Positions 1 through 7,567 of a DNA stretch of 22,301 nt are shown one piece after another. The DNA is taken from the NCBI GenBank assembly GCA_003225655.1, contig QIAW01000270.1, positions 929 through 23,229 of the forward strand, in the 5' to 3' direction. Made by a program: the position numbers and the translations under genes. The DNA is from Acidobacteriota bacterium. GTDB taxonomy: Bacteria; Acidobacteriota; Terriglobia; Terriglobales; Acidobacteriaceae. Below the pieces are notes generated by a model that was not told where the DNA came from, did no database searches, and saw only the letters and a program-made list of their open reading frames with translations. How positions within the stretch are numbered: the stretch's first letter is position 1; every line of letters begins with the position of its first letter.

Positions 1-654
1 GGCGTTGCAGATGTTCACCAGGATCTCGATCATCTGCCGCGGACTCCACACCTCGCGGAACTTGCGCCCATCTTCAAGCTGCCGGTTATCGCGGCGTCCG
101 CGGATCACTTCTTTAAGAGAGACGCCCTTGACGTACTTGAGTGTGAAGTAGATGCGGCCTTCGGCGTCAAGTCCGAGATAGTGCACCGGAACAATGTTGG
201 GATGCTCGAGGCGTCCGGTGGCCTGCGCTTCTTTGATAAAGCGCAACATCTCATCTTCGCCTACCGTGCTGCTGCCGCGCGGGCGCAGCATCTTCATGGC
301 CACCTCGCGGCGCAGGTCGCGATCGAGGACTTTGTGGACCTCTCCCATGCCTCCCTGGCCGAGCTTGCCTTTCATCTCGTACTTGTAAACCGGAATGAGC
401 CGGCCGGTTTCCGGATCGGTGCCGCCCATGCGTTCCAGGGCCGCCACCACCGAGCGTCTTTGCTCAAAGCCGCCCGATATTTCCGTGCTGCTCATGGGAA
501 TGGTCGAAAGAACCATAGAGGCAGTTGGGGAAGGGGTTGCCGATGCTGGCGTTTTGAGCTGCGTCTGCAGTTTTTGTTCCGGAATCGCCATGCTGGAGAA
601 ATCTTTTGTGGGCGTGTCTGTGGATGCCTCCGTGGTTGTCTGCCCGTAAGCCAT
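1..654 (-). CDS. Serine/threonine protein kinase, N-terminal part (cut by window edge)
   Basis: The frame is open from ATG at 654 to the window edge (218 codons). Residues 1-90 are a Ser/Thr/Pro-rich, probably disordered leader. The Hanks-type kinase fold then starts: a glycine-rich loop (GKLGQGGMGEVHKV, about residues 96-109), the VAMK lysine about 10 residues later, an alphaC glutamate region (FIKEAQATGRLEHPNIV) and the hinge (YFTLKYVKG). The catalytic HRD and DFG loops lie beyond the edge, so activity cannot be judged. Bacterial PknB-type kinases phosphorylate Ser/Thr on client proteins. The start lies 14 nt after the stop of the zinc-ribbon gene, so the two are probably co-transcribed. 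A GGTGAGG sequence that overlaps the upstream stop could serve as ribosome binding site. No membrane segment is visible in the part present. Confidence 0.93.
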   Translation of the reverse strand, partial: MAYGQTTTEASTDTPTKDFSSMAIPEQKLQTQLKTPASATPSPTASMVLSTIPMSSTEISGGFEQRRSVVAALERMGGTDPETGRLIPVYKYEMKGKLGQGGMGEVHKVLDRDLRREVAMKMLRPRGSSTVGEDEMLRFIKEAQATGRLEHPNIVPVHYLGLDAEGRIYFTLKYVKGVSLKEVIRGRRDNRQLEDGRKFREVWSPRQMIEILVNICNA

Positions 655-668
655 GGTGAGCTCTTGCC

Positions 669-1025
669 TCACCTTTGTGGTTCCAGCACCGTAGCCTCTG
701 CGCCCGCTCTGGCGGCAGAGGAGCGGGTCACATTGGGATCAGAGATGGGCTTTGCATAAGACTGCGTGGGTGTATCGTCTTCAGAACTGGCTCCATTAGG
801 GTCGGGGTTGATGCCCGCCTCAGCTTCGAGTTGAGGTTTTGCCGCGGCGGCTCCCGGCTGTCGCGCCTGACGCACGGCCGCTATCGCCTGCATATCAAGA
901 CGAATCAGGGTGGATTGGTCTACCGGACACTCATAGCGTGCGTCCGGCCGGTTGGCATCGCCCTTATATTTTTTACCGCACTGAGGGCACACCAACACCA
1001 GTACCGCGCTGGGGTTTACAGGCAT
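669..1025 (-). CDS. Small zinc-ribbon protein upstream of the kinase
   Basis: 118 residues. The N-terminus has CPQCGKKY (residues 13-20) followed by YECPVD around residues 31-36, a Cys4-like arrangement with the fourth ligand replaced by Asp or absent. The rest is a low-complexity Ala/Pro/Asp/Ser tail without a recognisable fold. AAGGA lies about 13 nt upstream of the ATG. The gene is the first of a two-gene unit with the Ser/Thr kinase. In several bacteria short zinc-ribbon domains are fused to or encoded beside Hanks kinases, so a role as adaptor or substrate is possible but is inference only. No enzymatic motif is visible. Confidence 0.75.
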   Translation of the reverse strand: MPVNPSAVLVLVCPQCGKKYKGDANRPDARYECPVDQSTLIRLDMQAIAAVRQARQPGAAAAKPQLEAEAGINPDPNGASSEDDTPTQSYAKPISDPNVTRSSAARAGAEATVLEPQR

Positions 1026-1052
1026 ACGGCTTTTTTTACGTCCTTATAGGGA

Positions 1053-1080
1053 GTTGCAGGGCTGGAATGCCCTTTGCAAC
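1053..1080 (-). promoter_or_regulatory. Leader hairpin upstream of the zinc-ribbon/kinase unit
   Basis: Arms GTTGCAGGGC and GCCCTTTGCAAC pair around a 6-nt loop with a small bulge. The hairpin lies 28-55 nt upstream of the ATG at 1025, probably in the transcribed leader. Function unknown. Confidence 0.35.
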
Positions 1081-1133
1081 TTATACGGAGTGAATTCTAT
1101 TGCGGATTTGGCTTTTGTCCACAATAAAACATG

Positions 1134-1150
1134 CAAAATCCTTGATTTTG
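1134..1150. terminator. AT-rich inverted repeat downstream of the SYLF gene
   Basis: CAAAATC-CTT-GATTTTG is a perfect 7-bp dyad with a 3-nt loop in the gap between the SYLF stop (1216) and the next minus-strand gene. It could be a weak terminator or an operator. No clear T-tract follows. Confidence 0.3.
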
Positions 1151-1215
1151 TCCCATGTTAGGAAGTATTCCCGCTGTTTATAGGGAGATAACATCAGAAT
1201 GCTTTCCCGTCCTAA

Positions 1216-2025
1216 CTATCGCGGCGTAGGGTCGGCCAAGTTACTGGGTGAGAGTTTATTCAGCGTGGAAACCATTAAATCTCCCGCCAGCGTCACGCTG
1301 ACCGTCTGCTGGCGCACGATGTCACTGGCGCTCACCTTGCGCCCATAGATCTTGAGATTGGCGCCGGTATCCTGGCGCAGGGTTGCGCCCTCCAGCGAAA
1401 CCCCGGCAAAGAAACCCCAGGAGCGCGGATAGGCCAGAATCTCAGCATGCATGGAGGCGTCGCTGGAGGCCGAAGCCAGCCTTCCCCGTGGACCTGCCGC
1501 GATGGCGGCATCGCTGCCCAGCTTGATCTTGCTGCGCAGCACGGAATCAACCCCCCGCGGGTTCATGATCAGCAACACAAAATCTGTTGATTGCCCGCCT
1601 ACCTGCAATCCAATGCTGCCGGCTTTGAGCGAATACACAGCGGGCGGGCTCCAGGGGCCCTTAAATTTTTCTCCCGTGCGGCAGCTTAAGGCGCCATGAC
1701 CGGAGCTGCCGCCAATGCCAATAGCGAATTTTTTGACCGAGGGAAAAACCAGCACGCACTCCGCCTTGTTCAGAAGCGACTGCGGAATATAGTCGGGGAT
1801 ATTCAATACCTCTTTCAATATCGTCCCCGCCTCTTCGAGGCGGCGCTGTTCTTCGGGAATGAGAGAAGTCGCTGAAGATGGAGCCGTGGCCGGCGCCGGC
1901 GTTGCAGCAGTGCTCTGGGTTTTGCTCTTGTCTTTGCTGTTCTTGTCTTTATTTTGATTTTGGGTTTGGGCCAGGACCAATGGACACAATGCAAACACAA
2001 GCAGCCAGAAGCAGACTTTTTGCAT
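1216..2025 (-). CDS. Secreted SYLF/YSC84-domain lipid-binding protein
   Basis: 269 residues. A cleavable signal peptide is evident (MQKVCFWLLVFALCPLVLAQ, residues 1-20), followed by a Gln/Lys/Ser/Ala/Pro linker to about residue 58. From about residue 80 the SYLF (YSC84) domain is readable: AECVLVFPSVKKFAIGIGGSSGHG, then VYSLKAGSIGLQVGGQSTDFVLLIMN, a DAAIAAGPRG segment and YPRSWGFFAGVSLEGATLRQD. SYLF domains bind phosphoinositide-type lipids in eukaryotes; the bacterial secreted versions are poorly characterised. The start sits 6 nt after a TAGGAT box with no Shine-Dalgarno sequence, so the mRNA may be leaderless. It is separated from the upstream phosphatase gene by tandem hairpins, so it probably has its own promoter. 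Confidence 0.9.
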   Translation of the reverse strand: MQKVCFWLLVFALCPLVLAQTQNQNKDKNSKDKSKTQSTAATPAPATAPSSATSLIPEEQRRLEEAGTILKEVLNIPDYIPQSLLNKAECVLVFPSVKKFAIGIGGSSGHGALSCRTGEKFKGPWSPPAVYSLKAGSIGLQVGGQSTDFVLLIMNPRGVDSVLRSKIKLGSDAAIAAGPRGRLASASSDASMHAEILAYPRSWGFFAGVSLEGATLRQDTGANLKIYGRKVSASDIVRQQTVSVTLAGDLMVSTLNKLSPSNLADPTPR

Positions 2026-2031
2026 GAATTT

Positions 2032-2037
2032 ATCCTA
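2032..2037 (-). promoter_or_regulatory. -10 box TAGGAT, 6 nt before the SYLF start
   Basis: On the minus strand the sequence reads TAGGAT-AAATTC-ATG. Normal -10 to +1 spacing would put transcription start at the ATG itself. No good -35 is visible. Confidence 0.4.
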
Positions 2038-2111
2038 CACCAATTGTCTTTTGTTGAAGGGCTCCGCGGGCAAAATAGGGTTAGTGGACCTTGGCTCCTG
2101 ATTTGTTATCC

Positions 2112-2156
2112 CGGCCTAAAGGCCGAGGCTCCCACCGTGTGCCGCAAAGCGGCACA
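2112..2156 (-). terminator. Two tandem hairpins between the phosphatase and SYLF genes
   Basis: CGGCC-TAAA-GGCCG (2112-2125) and TGTGCCGC-AAA-GCGGCACA (2138-2156, 8-bp perfect stem). Both lie just downstream of the phosphatase stop codon. No T-tract follows, so Rho-independent termination is unproven; an RNA-processing or repeat-derived role is possible. Confidence 0.45.
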
Positions 2157-2192
2157 ATCGAACATAACTTTTGCAGGAATCCATAGCCCACC

Positions 2193-4379
2193 CTAGTGTG
2201 CACGAGCCAGTACCAGGGTCACATCATCAGGTTGTTCCGCCCCGCTCATCCAATCCAGCACCGCCGCTGTAATTATCTCTGAGAGCCGCGCCAGCGGTAG
2301 ATGCTGATTTGCCCGCAGTATCTCGAGCAGACGCGCTTCGCCAAACTCTCCATACTCGTTTTCCGGTTCGGTAATGCCGTCGCTGTAGGCCACAAACAGG
2401 TCCTGAGAATGCAGCTCCACGGACTTTTCTTCATAAGAAATATTGTCCAGCAGCCCGATCACTGTTCCGCCCACGTCGAGCCGGCGAACGTCTCCACTCT
2501 TGCCCAGGATCATGGGGGGGAGATGGCCAGCGTTGCTGTAGGTCAGCCGCCGGCTGCTGCCGTCGAAGATGCCGAGGAACAGGGTGGCGTACTTTTCAGG
2601 CGGCGTGCTGTGAAACAGGTGCCGGTTCAGCAGCCACAACACCTCGCGGGGCGAGTGGGAGACATTGCCATTGCCCACGCTTGGAAGCTCAACCGTGGCT
2701 ACTCCTCCTTTGGACCGCGCCGCAGCCAGCGCGGCGGCTGGCGGCAGCGTAGCGCGGTCAGAGAGGCCGCCGAACTCGTACACCCTGACCGCGGAATGGA
2801 CTGTGGCCATCAGCAATGCGGCAGAAATGCCCTTCCCGCTGATATCGCCGACGGCGATTCCCATGCGCTCAGCGCCCAGTGGCAGGAAGTCATAATAGTC
2901 TCCGCTCACGGTGCGCGCCGGACGGCAAACCCCATGTACTTCGAGCGAAGCCATTTGCCGCTCCAGCCTGGGAAACAATTGTCCCTGCACCTCCTGGGCA
3001 ATGGCCAGCTCGCTTTCCAGGCGCTGCTTTTCCTTTTGCTCGGCAATCAGGGCTTCCAGCGACGTGGTCATGGAATTGAACGAGGTCTCAAGCGCGGCCA
3101 ACTGGTCGCGGGTTTTGACCTCAATGCGATGGCGGAAGTCGCCGCGGTTCACGCACTCCGTGCCCCGGTATAGGGCAGCCACCGACCGGGTGATGGTGCG
3201 CGTGAGGCGCAGGCCGATGATCAGAGCCACGAGTTCAATCAGGGCGAAGAAAATTCCAATTCCGAACAGCGCAGTCTTGATCAGCGCAGCTTGTTCGCTG
3301 TAGGAGAGGAACAGCCGCTGATAAAGAACTGACATGCGGGTACGTACCATCATGAAGAGTGAGTCTTTTTTCCCCGTCTGCCAATCCAGGATGCCCAACA
3401 GCCCGCCAAATGGAAATTCGAGGTCCAGAAAATTAATTGCCGCAGGTACGCTGCCACCCCGCGCCCTGGTCGCGGCTCGTTTCGAGTTTTCTTCGTTCGT
3501 CGCTCCTTTTTTTTCTTTCAGCGTGAATTCTTGGTTCTCGCCATTTTCGGTGACTTGCAACTGGTTGTCGCCAAGGCTGATCTCCCCCAGGTTTTTGCTG
3601 ATGCGTGACAGTTCCGGGGCATCCACGGGGACTTCTGCCTCGACCGCAAGAACATCGTTGCCCACCGAAGTCAGAGTTACAGTTCGCAGGTGCAAACTGC
3701 GATCGGCGTCAGCCACCAGGCCGCCATACTGGCTGGTGATCCAGCCAGGTGGTTTGGACGGAGCCATCTTGGTTCTCGTGCCAAAGGTTTCACTCTTGCC
3801 TTTGAAAGTCGCGGTGACCTGTAATCGGGGGAAATCCCTGGAAAGAGCAGCCAGATTCTCTTGCAGGATGCCGGGTTGCGACAAGGGCACGCCGCGCCGG
3901 GCGGCATCGGCCAAACGTCCGGATATTTCGGCATTGGCCTGCTGCAGGTTATCGACCTCAACGTGGATATCATACGAAGCCATAAAGATGGCAAATTGGG
4001 CGGCAATCAAATAACCGCTCAACAGCACAATAGCTGCAATCAATCCCACGGGAATAACACCGATAAACAGATAGGTCACGATCAGCCGATTGCGCAGCCG
4101 CCACATCAGCGTGCTTCGCATCCAACGGAGGGCAAGAGCAGCGAACAGGATGCCGTTCACGAAGGTCAGAAAGGTTATCCAGCCGCCCAGCGGAGCGGGG
4201 GCATTCGCCGCACTGCCTATTTCGGAGCCGGCGCGCGTAAAGAGCAGGAACAGCCCGCGAAACAGAATGAGGAGCAGTTCAATGCTCAACATCAGCAGCG
4301 CAAAATACGCCAGGCGGCTCCGGGGCATGAGACCCGCATCCGCAAGCTTCCGCCGAAGGTAGCGCAGAGAAACGTTCAT
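2193..4379 (-). CDS. Membrane HAMP-PP2C protein phosphatase (SpoIIE/RsbU family)
   Basis: 728 residues. N-terminal hydrophobic segments lie at about 24-46, 66-85 and 97-125, followed by a roughly 230-residue extracytoplasmic sensor region and another transmembrane segment near 360-385. A HAMP linker follows (RLTRTITRSVAALYRG...RHRIEVKTRDQLAALETSFNSM), then a short coiled coil with the RsbU-type sequence LAIAQEVQGQLFP. The PP2C domain shows the metal-binding signatures SGDYYDFLPL, VGDISGKGISAALLMA, YSNAGHLPPM, YSDGITE and PDDVTLVL. Such enzymes dephosphorylate anti-anti-sigma factors in partner-switching pathways. No anti-sigma or STAS partner is in the window. A TATAAT box (4403-4408) predicts a leader of about 17 nt. 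The gene is divergent from the gas vesicle cluster across a 142-nt gap, so a regulatory link is possible but unproven. Confidence 0.95.
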   Translation of the reverse strand: MNVSLRYLRRKLADAGLMPRSRLAYFALLMLSIELLLILFRGLFLLFTRAGSEIGSAANAPAPLGGWITFLTFVNGILFAALALRWMRSTLMWRLRNRLIVTYLFIGVIPVGLIAAIVLLSGYLIAAQFAIFMASYDIHVEVDNLQQANAEISGRLADAARRGVPLSQPGILQENLAALSRDFPRLQVTATFKGKSETFGTRTKMAPSKPPGWITSQYGGLVADADRSLHLRTVTLTSVGNDVLAVEAEVPVDAPELSRISKNLGEISLGDNQLQVTENGENQEFTLKEKKGATNEENSKRAATRARGGSVPAAINFLDLEFPFGGLLGILDWQTGKKDSLFMMVRTRMSVLYQRLFLSYSEQAALIKTALFGIGIFFALIELVALIIGLRLTRTITRSVAALYRGTECVNRGDFRHRIEVKTRDQLAALETSFNSMTTSLEALIAEQKEKQRLESELAIAQEVQGQLFPRLERQMASLEVHGVCRPARTVSGDYYDFLPLGAERMGIAVGDISGKGISAALLMATVHSAVRVYEFGGLSDRATLPPAAALAAARSKGGVATVELPSVGNGNVSHSPREVLWLLNRHLFHSTPPEKYATLFLGIFDGSSRRLTYSNAGHLPPMILGKSGDVRRLDVGGTVIGLLDNISYEEKSVELHSQDLFVAYSDGITEPENEYGEFGEARLLEILRANQHLPLARLSEIITAAVLDWMSGAEQPDDVTLVLARAH

Positions 4380-4402
4380 AACTACGGCACTATATCCGAT
4401 AG

Positions 4403-4408
4403 ATTATA
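4403..4408 (-). promoter_or_regulatory. -10 box TATAAT of the PP2C phosphatase gene
   Basis: A perfect TATAAT on the minus strand, 24 nt upstream of the ATG at 4379. No convincing -35 hexamer is seen. Confidence 0.5.
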
Positions 4409-4423
4409 CGGCGGGTAAGGAAA

Positions 4424-4512
4424 GCTACCAGCAACTAGCTTCTAGCTCGGTGTAGAAGCTGCTTGCAGTATCCAACATTTGAAACAGCTAGTAGCTAGCA
4501 GCTAGAGGCTAG
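4424..4512. repeat. AGCT/CTAG-rich repeat element with imperfect inverted symmetry
   Basis: The left part (4424-4447) repeats AGCT/TAGC words and the right part (about 4485-4512) contains AGCTAGTAGCTAGCAGCTAG. The reverse complement of the right part resembles the left part, so it can fold on itself. It sits between the divergent phosphatase and ATPase genes, ending at the ATPase -10 box. A related element is seen at 14868-14960. Confidence 0.55.
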
Positions 4513-4515
4513 AAT
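4510..4515 (+). promoter_or_regulatory. -10 box TAGAAT, 6 nt before the ATPase GTG start
   Basis: The sequence reads TAGAAT-TACATC-GTG. There is no Shine-Dalgarno sequence, so a leaderless transcript starting at the GTG is plausible. Confidence 0.4.
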
Positions 4516-4521
4516 TACATC

Positions 4522-6531
4522 GTGCATCTTTCTTTCTTCCTCGGCAAAGGAGGCGTAGGCAAAACCACGGTTTCCTCGGCCTTTGCCGTGCACAGCGCGC
4601 TGTCGTATCCTCGCCAATCGGTGCTGCTCATTTCCACCGATCCGGCGCATTCGCTGGCTGACATCTTTGAGCTTCGCTTCCCCGATTCTCCCCGGCGCAT
4701 TCCCACTCACAAAGGCAAACTTTTTGCCTGGCAAATCAACGCCGAAAAACTGTTCGAAAAATTCCTGGGGCGGCACCGCGAGGAAATTTTTTCTCTGCTG
4801 GAGAGTGGCAGCTTTTTCTCCCGCAAGGAAATCGAGCCCTTGCTTTCCACCAACCTGCCCGGCATGGCAGAGATGGCCGCGCTGATTGCCATCCACGATC
4901 TTCTGCAATCGCAAAAATATGATCGGCTGGTGATTGATACCGCACCCCTCGGCCACACTTTGCGCCTCTTCGAAATGCCCGCGCACTTTCTTCACTTTCT
5001 GGATTTCCTCGATCTGGCCGGCAGCCGTGATGCCGTACTTGCCGCGAGCTTCGGGGGCAAGACGCAAATTTCGCACGCCTTTCTGCAGCAATGGCGCGCC
5101 ATGGTGGAAAGGGTGGAAGGGGCGCTGCGCTCCGGCCAATCGGAGCTGGTGCTGGTGGCTACTCCTGAGAATTTCGCGTTGCAGGAATCTCTTCGCGCGG
5201 CAGACACCCTGGCCCGCGGCGGTCTGGAAATTTCGCAAATTGTACTAAACCGCATGGTGGCACACGAGAGTTCACGCGGTCGTGCTCAAACCTGTAGCCG
5301 ATGTATGCGTAAGAGCGTGGCCACGGGTAAAGCCAAAGCATTCTTAGAAAAGCACTTCCCCAAAACCAAGATTTTTCGCGGAGCAGATGCCGGCGCTCCC
5401 ATTCTGGGCGGCAAAGAGCTGGGCGCCTATGGCGCGCACGTGTTTGCCGGAAAAAAGTTTTCGCCGCCAAGGCGGACGCCGCGAGACCACGGCATCGAAC
5501 AGCGCCTGCGCCGCGCCGCCTGGCCGCTTCTCGATGTGCCTCTTGCGCTCACTCTGGGCAAAGGAGGTGTTGGCAAAACCACCATTTCCGCGGCTTTGGC
5601 ATTTGTCCAGCGACACGCCAAGCCGCAAAAACTTGTGACTATCTGCTCCACTGACCCTGCGCCATCTCTGGATGACGTCTTTCGGCAGAAAATCGGGGAT
5701 GAGGTAGCACCCGTGCATGGCGATCGTGGACTGCGCGCGGCTGAATTCGACTCCGTCGCTGAATTCCAGCGCTGGAGCGAGCGCATGAAGGGCATGGTCG
5801 AGAGCGCGCTGAGCGGCGAGCACAGCGGAATCCACGTCGATCTGAGCTTCGACCGTCGGCTCTTTTCCTCGCTGCTCGACATTGTGCCGCCCGGGGTGGA
5901 TGAAATTCTGGCTATCTTCCGCATCCTCGACCTGCTGGAAGCTTCCGGAAAGAAGCGTGCTTCCATCGTCATCATTGATATGGCGCCTACCGGCCATGCG
6001 CTGGAACTGCTGCGCATGCCTGACAGATTGTTGCTCTGGTCGCGGCTCCTGCTGAAGGCCCTGGCCCAGCATCGCAGCCTTCCTCTAGCACAGGATGCCG
6101 CCGTCGAAATCGCCAGCATGGGACAACGCGTGCGCGAGCTGTCACGCATGCTGCGCGAGAGCAGCCAGACTTTGCTCATACCAGTCATGCTGGCGGAACC
6201 ACTTCCCGACCGGGAAACCGGCCGCCTTCTCGCCGCTCTAAAAGATCTGGGCGCTGCCACTTCGCCCGTATTTGTGAATCGTATTTTGTTCGAACGCGAT
6301 ATCAAAGGGTGTAACCGTTGTCAGCGGGCACGCGCATGGCAACTGGCGACGTTGCATAGACTGGAAGAGCGGCTTGAGCCTGGCCAGTCACTCTGGCTGG
6401 TACGAAATTTTCCCGAAGAAGTAGCCGGGCCTGGCGGGTTACAATCATTCACTCGCGAACTATGGCAACTGCAAAAAGCAAAAAGCGCAAAGGCAAAATC
6501 CCGGCGAAGAGCCGCAGCAGAAAAATCTTAG
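4522..6531 (+). CDS. Tandem ArsA/Get3-type ATPase
   Basis: 669 residues with two complete ArsA/Get3 halves fused head to tail. Each half has the deviant Walker A GKGGVGKTT (residues 8-16 and 346-354), a switch I STDPAHSL/STDPAPSL and a switch II DTAPLGHTLRL/DMAPTGHALEL. Each half also has one CxxC pair (C258/C261 and C597/C600) at the place where Get3 dimers share a zinc ion. The N-terminal half of such fusions acts as an internal dimer partner. Known relatives either energise arsenite efflux (ArsA) or shield hydrophobic tail-anchored proteins (Get3). No arsR, arsB or arsD gene is nearby, and the CxxC pairs point to the Get3 side. It starts with GTG directly after a -10-like box and overlaps gvpL/F by 70 nt, so a role in handling hydrophobic Gvp proteins is an attractive inference. 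The C-terminus is Lys/Arg/Ala-rich. Confidence 0.93.
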   Translation: MHLSFFLGKGGVGKTTVSSAFAVHSALSYPRQSVLLISTDPAHSLADIFELRFPDSPRRIPTHKGKLFAWQINAEKLFEKFLGRHREEIFSLLESGSFFSRKEIEPLLSTNLPGMAEMAALIAIHDLLQSQKYDRLVIDTAPLGHTLRLFEMPAHFLHFLDFLDLAGSRDAVLAASFGGKTQISHAFLQQWRAMVERVEGALRSGQSELVLVATPENFALQESLRAADTLARGGLEISQIVLNRMVAHESSRGRAQTCSRCMRKSVATGKAKAFLEKHFPKTKIFRGADAGAPILGGKELGAYGAHVFAGKKFSPPRRTPRDHGIEQRLRRAAWPLLDVPLALTLGKGGVGKTTISAALAFVQRHAKPQKLVTICSTDPAPSLDDVFRQKIGDEVAPVHGDRGLRAAEFDSVAEFQRWSERMKGMVESALSGEHSGIHVDLSFDRRLFSSLLDIVPPGVDEILAIFRILDLLEASGKKRASIVIIDMAPTGHALELLRMPDRLLLWSRLLLKALAQHRSLPLAQDAAVEIASMGQRVRELSRMLRESSQTLLIPVMLAEPLPDRETGRLLAALKDLGAATSPVFVNRILFERDIKGCNRCQRARAWQLATLHRLEERLEPGQSLWLVRNFPEEVAGPGGLQSFTRELWQLQKAKSAKAKSRRRAAAEKS

Positions 6532-7319
6532 CCAAGACCGGAATAAGATCTGCGGAGGATTTCAGCAGCCGGGACACGTCCGACATCTCGCTTTATCTGT
6601 ATGGGATTACCCTGCAGCATCGTAACCTCGCCCCCCTGCAACAGGAAGGGGTGGATGGCGCCGCGACGGTTGAACCGCTGCTCTGCGCCGGATTCACCTG
6701 CTGGATCAGCCGGGTAAGCCGCTCCGTCTTCGCTGAGCAAATCTCCTCAAACATGGAAGATCTCGATTGGCTGGCGACCACCGGCGTACGCCATCAGCGA
6801 GTCGTGAGCGAGCTGGTGCAACGTGGCGCTGTGCTCCCCGCGCGCTTTGGGACCGTCTTTCACACCGAAGAAAGCCTGACGCACAATATTTCTGCCCGCA
6901 AGCGCGCCCTGCTCAAATCTTTGCTGCACGTCGCCGATGCCGACGAATGGGGCATCAAAGTCTTCATGGAGCAGCAGCCCCAGCCTGTGGTGGCCGCAGC
7001 CAGCTCCGGCTCAGACTATCTGCGCCGCAAAGCAGTGGCCCTGCGCCACCAGGTGGAGCAGCGCAAGCGGCCACGCACTCCCTCGGCTGAGGTACAAAAA
7101 CTGGCCGCGGCGCTTGAGCAGATTGCACTGGAAACCGCCCCTGGCGGCAAGGTGAGCGGCGGGCAGGCGGGTCTGGAATGGCAGGTTTCCATCCTGTTGC
7201 CGCGGCACCGGCAGGAACAGTTCAATGCCATCATTGAGCGCTTTTCCCGCCTCTGGCAGAATCAGCGGCGTATTGAATTCACCGGTCCGTGGCCGCCGTA
7301 CTCGTTTGTGAAGGTGTAA
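6462..7319 (+). CDS. gvpL: Gas vesicle protein GvpL/GvpF (first copy)
   Basis: 285 residues. After a basic Lys/Arg/Ser-rich extension (residues 1-40) the GvpF/L fold begins with SLYLYGIT, then VVSELVQRGAVLPARFGTVF, a central DEWGIKVF strand, a helical region, and the family's C-terminal signature TGPWPPYSFVKV. GvpF/L proteins are accessory assembly factors that bind GvpA. The start lies 70 nt inside the ATPase gene. No alternative ATG, GTG or TTG exists between it and the first conserved strand, so the overlap appears real. Over the overlap both frames encode basic residues. The downstream gene starts 19 nt after the stop. F and L cannot be told apart reliably from sequence alone. Confidence 0.92.
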   Translation: MATAKSKKRKGKIPAKSRSRKILAKTGIRSAEDFSSRDTSDISLYLYGITLQHRNLAPLQQEGVDGAATVEPLLCAGFTCWISRVSRSVFAEQISSNMEDLDWLATTGVRHQRVVSELVQRGAVLPARFGTVFHTEESLTHNISARKRALLKSLLHVADADEWGIKVFMEQQPQPVVAAASSGSDYLRRKAVALRHQVEQRKRPRTPSAEVQKLAAALEQIALETAPGGKVSGGQAGLEWQVSILLPRHRQEQFNAIIERFSRLWQNQRRIEFTGPWPPYSFVKV

Positions 7320-7338
7320 GAGCGGTAATTTTTCAAAG

Positions 7339-7548
7339 ATGAAAAACCAAAACGTAATCACGCTGGCTGGCGCCGATAGCGAATCCGACATTTCACTGCT
7401 CGATATCCTCGATCATGTGCTCAATGCCGGGGTTGTCATTCAGGGAAGCATGGTGATTTCACTCGCTGGCGTGGACCTTATTTATCTGGGATTGAGCGCG
7501 GTCCTGACCTCGGTGGAAACGGCGCTGAAACACGTTGAAAAGGAATAG
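7339..7548 (+). CDS. Small GvpA-family protein (GvpM/GvpS-like)
   Basis: 69 residues. The core SLLDILDHVLNAGVVIQGS followed by VISLAGVDLIYLGLSAVL and TSVETALKHV is the helix-strand-strand-helix GvpA fold. The VxxxGDLIYL-like variant typical of GvpM/GvpS replaces the structural GvpA form, which is encoded at 10065. These minor proteins are thought to start or cap vesicle growth. Only a weak AAAG lies upstream, with a 19-nt gap to gvpL/F, so translational coupling is likely. The exact letter (J, M or S) is uncertain. Confidence 0.85.
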   Translation: MKNQNVITLAGADSESDISLLDILDHVLNAGVVIQGSMVISLAGVDLIYLGLSAVLTSVETALKHVEKE

Positions 7549-7567
7549 CTAATATATTCTCAGTGAT

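Noticed and set aside
4522..6531. Classical arsenite-resistance ArsA
   Set aside because: No arsR, arsB, arsC or arsD nearby, and the CxxC pairs are more like Get3; arsenite function is not supported, though not excluded.
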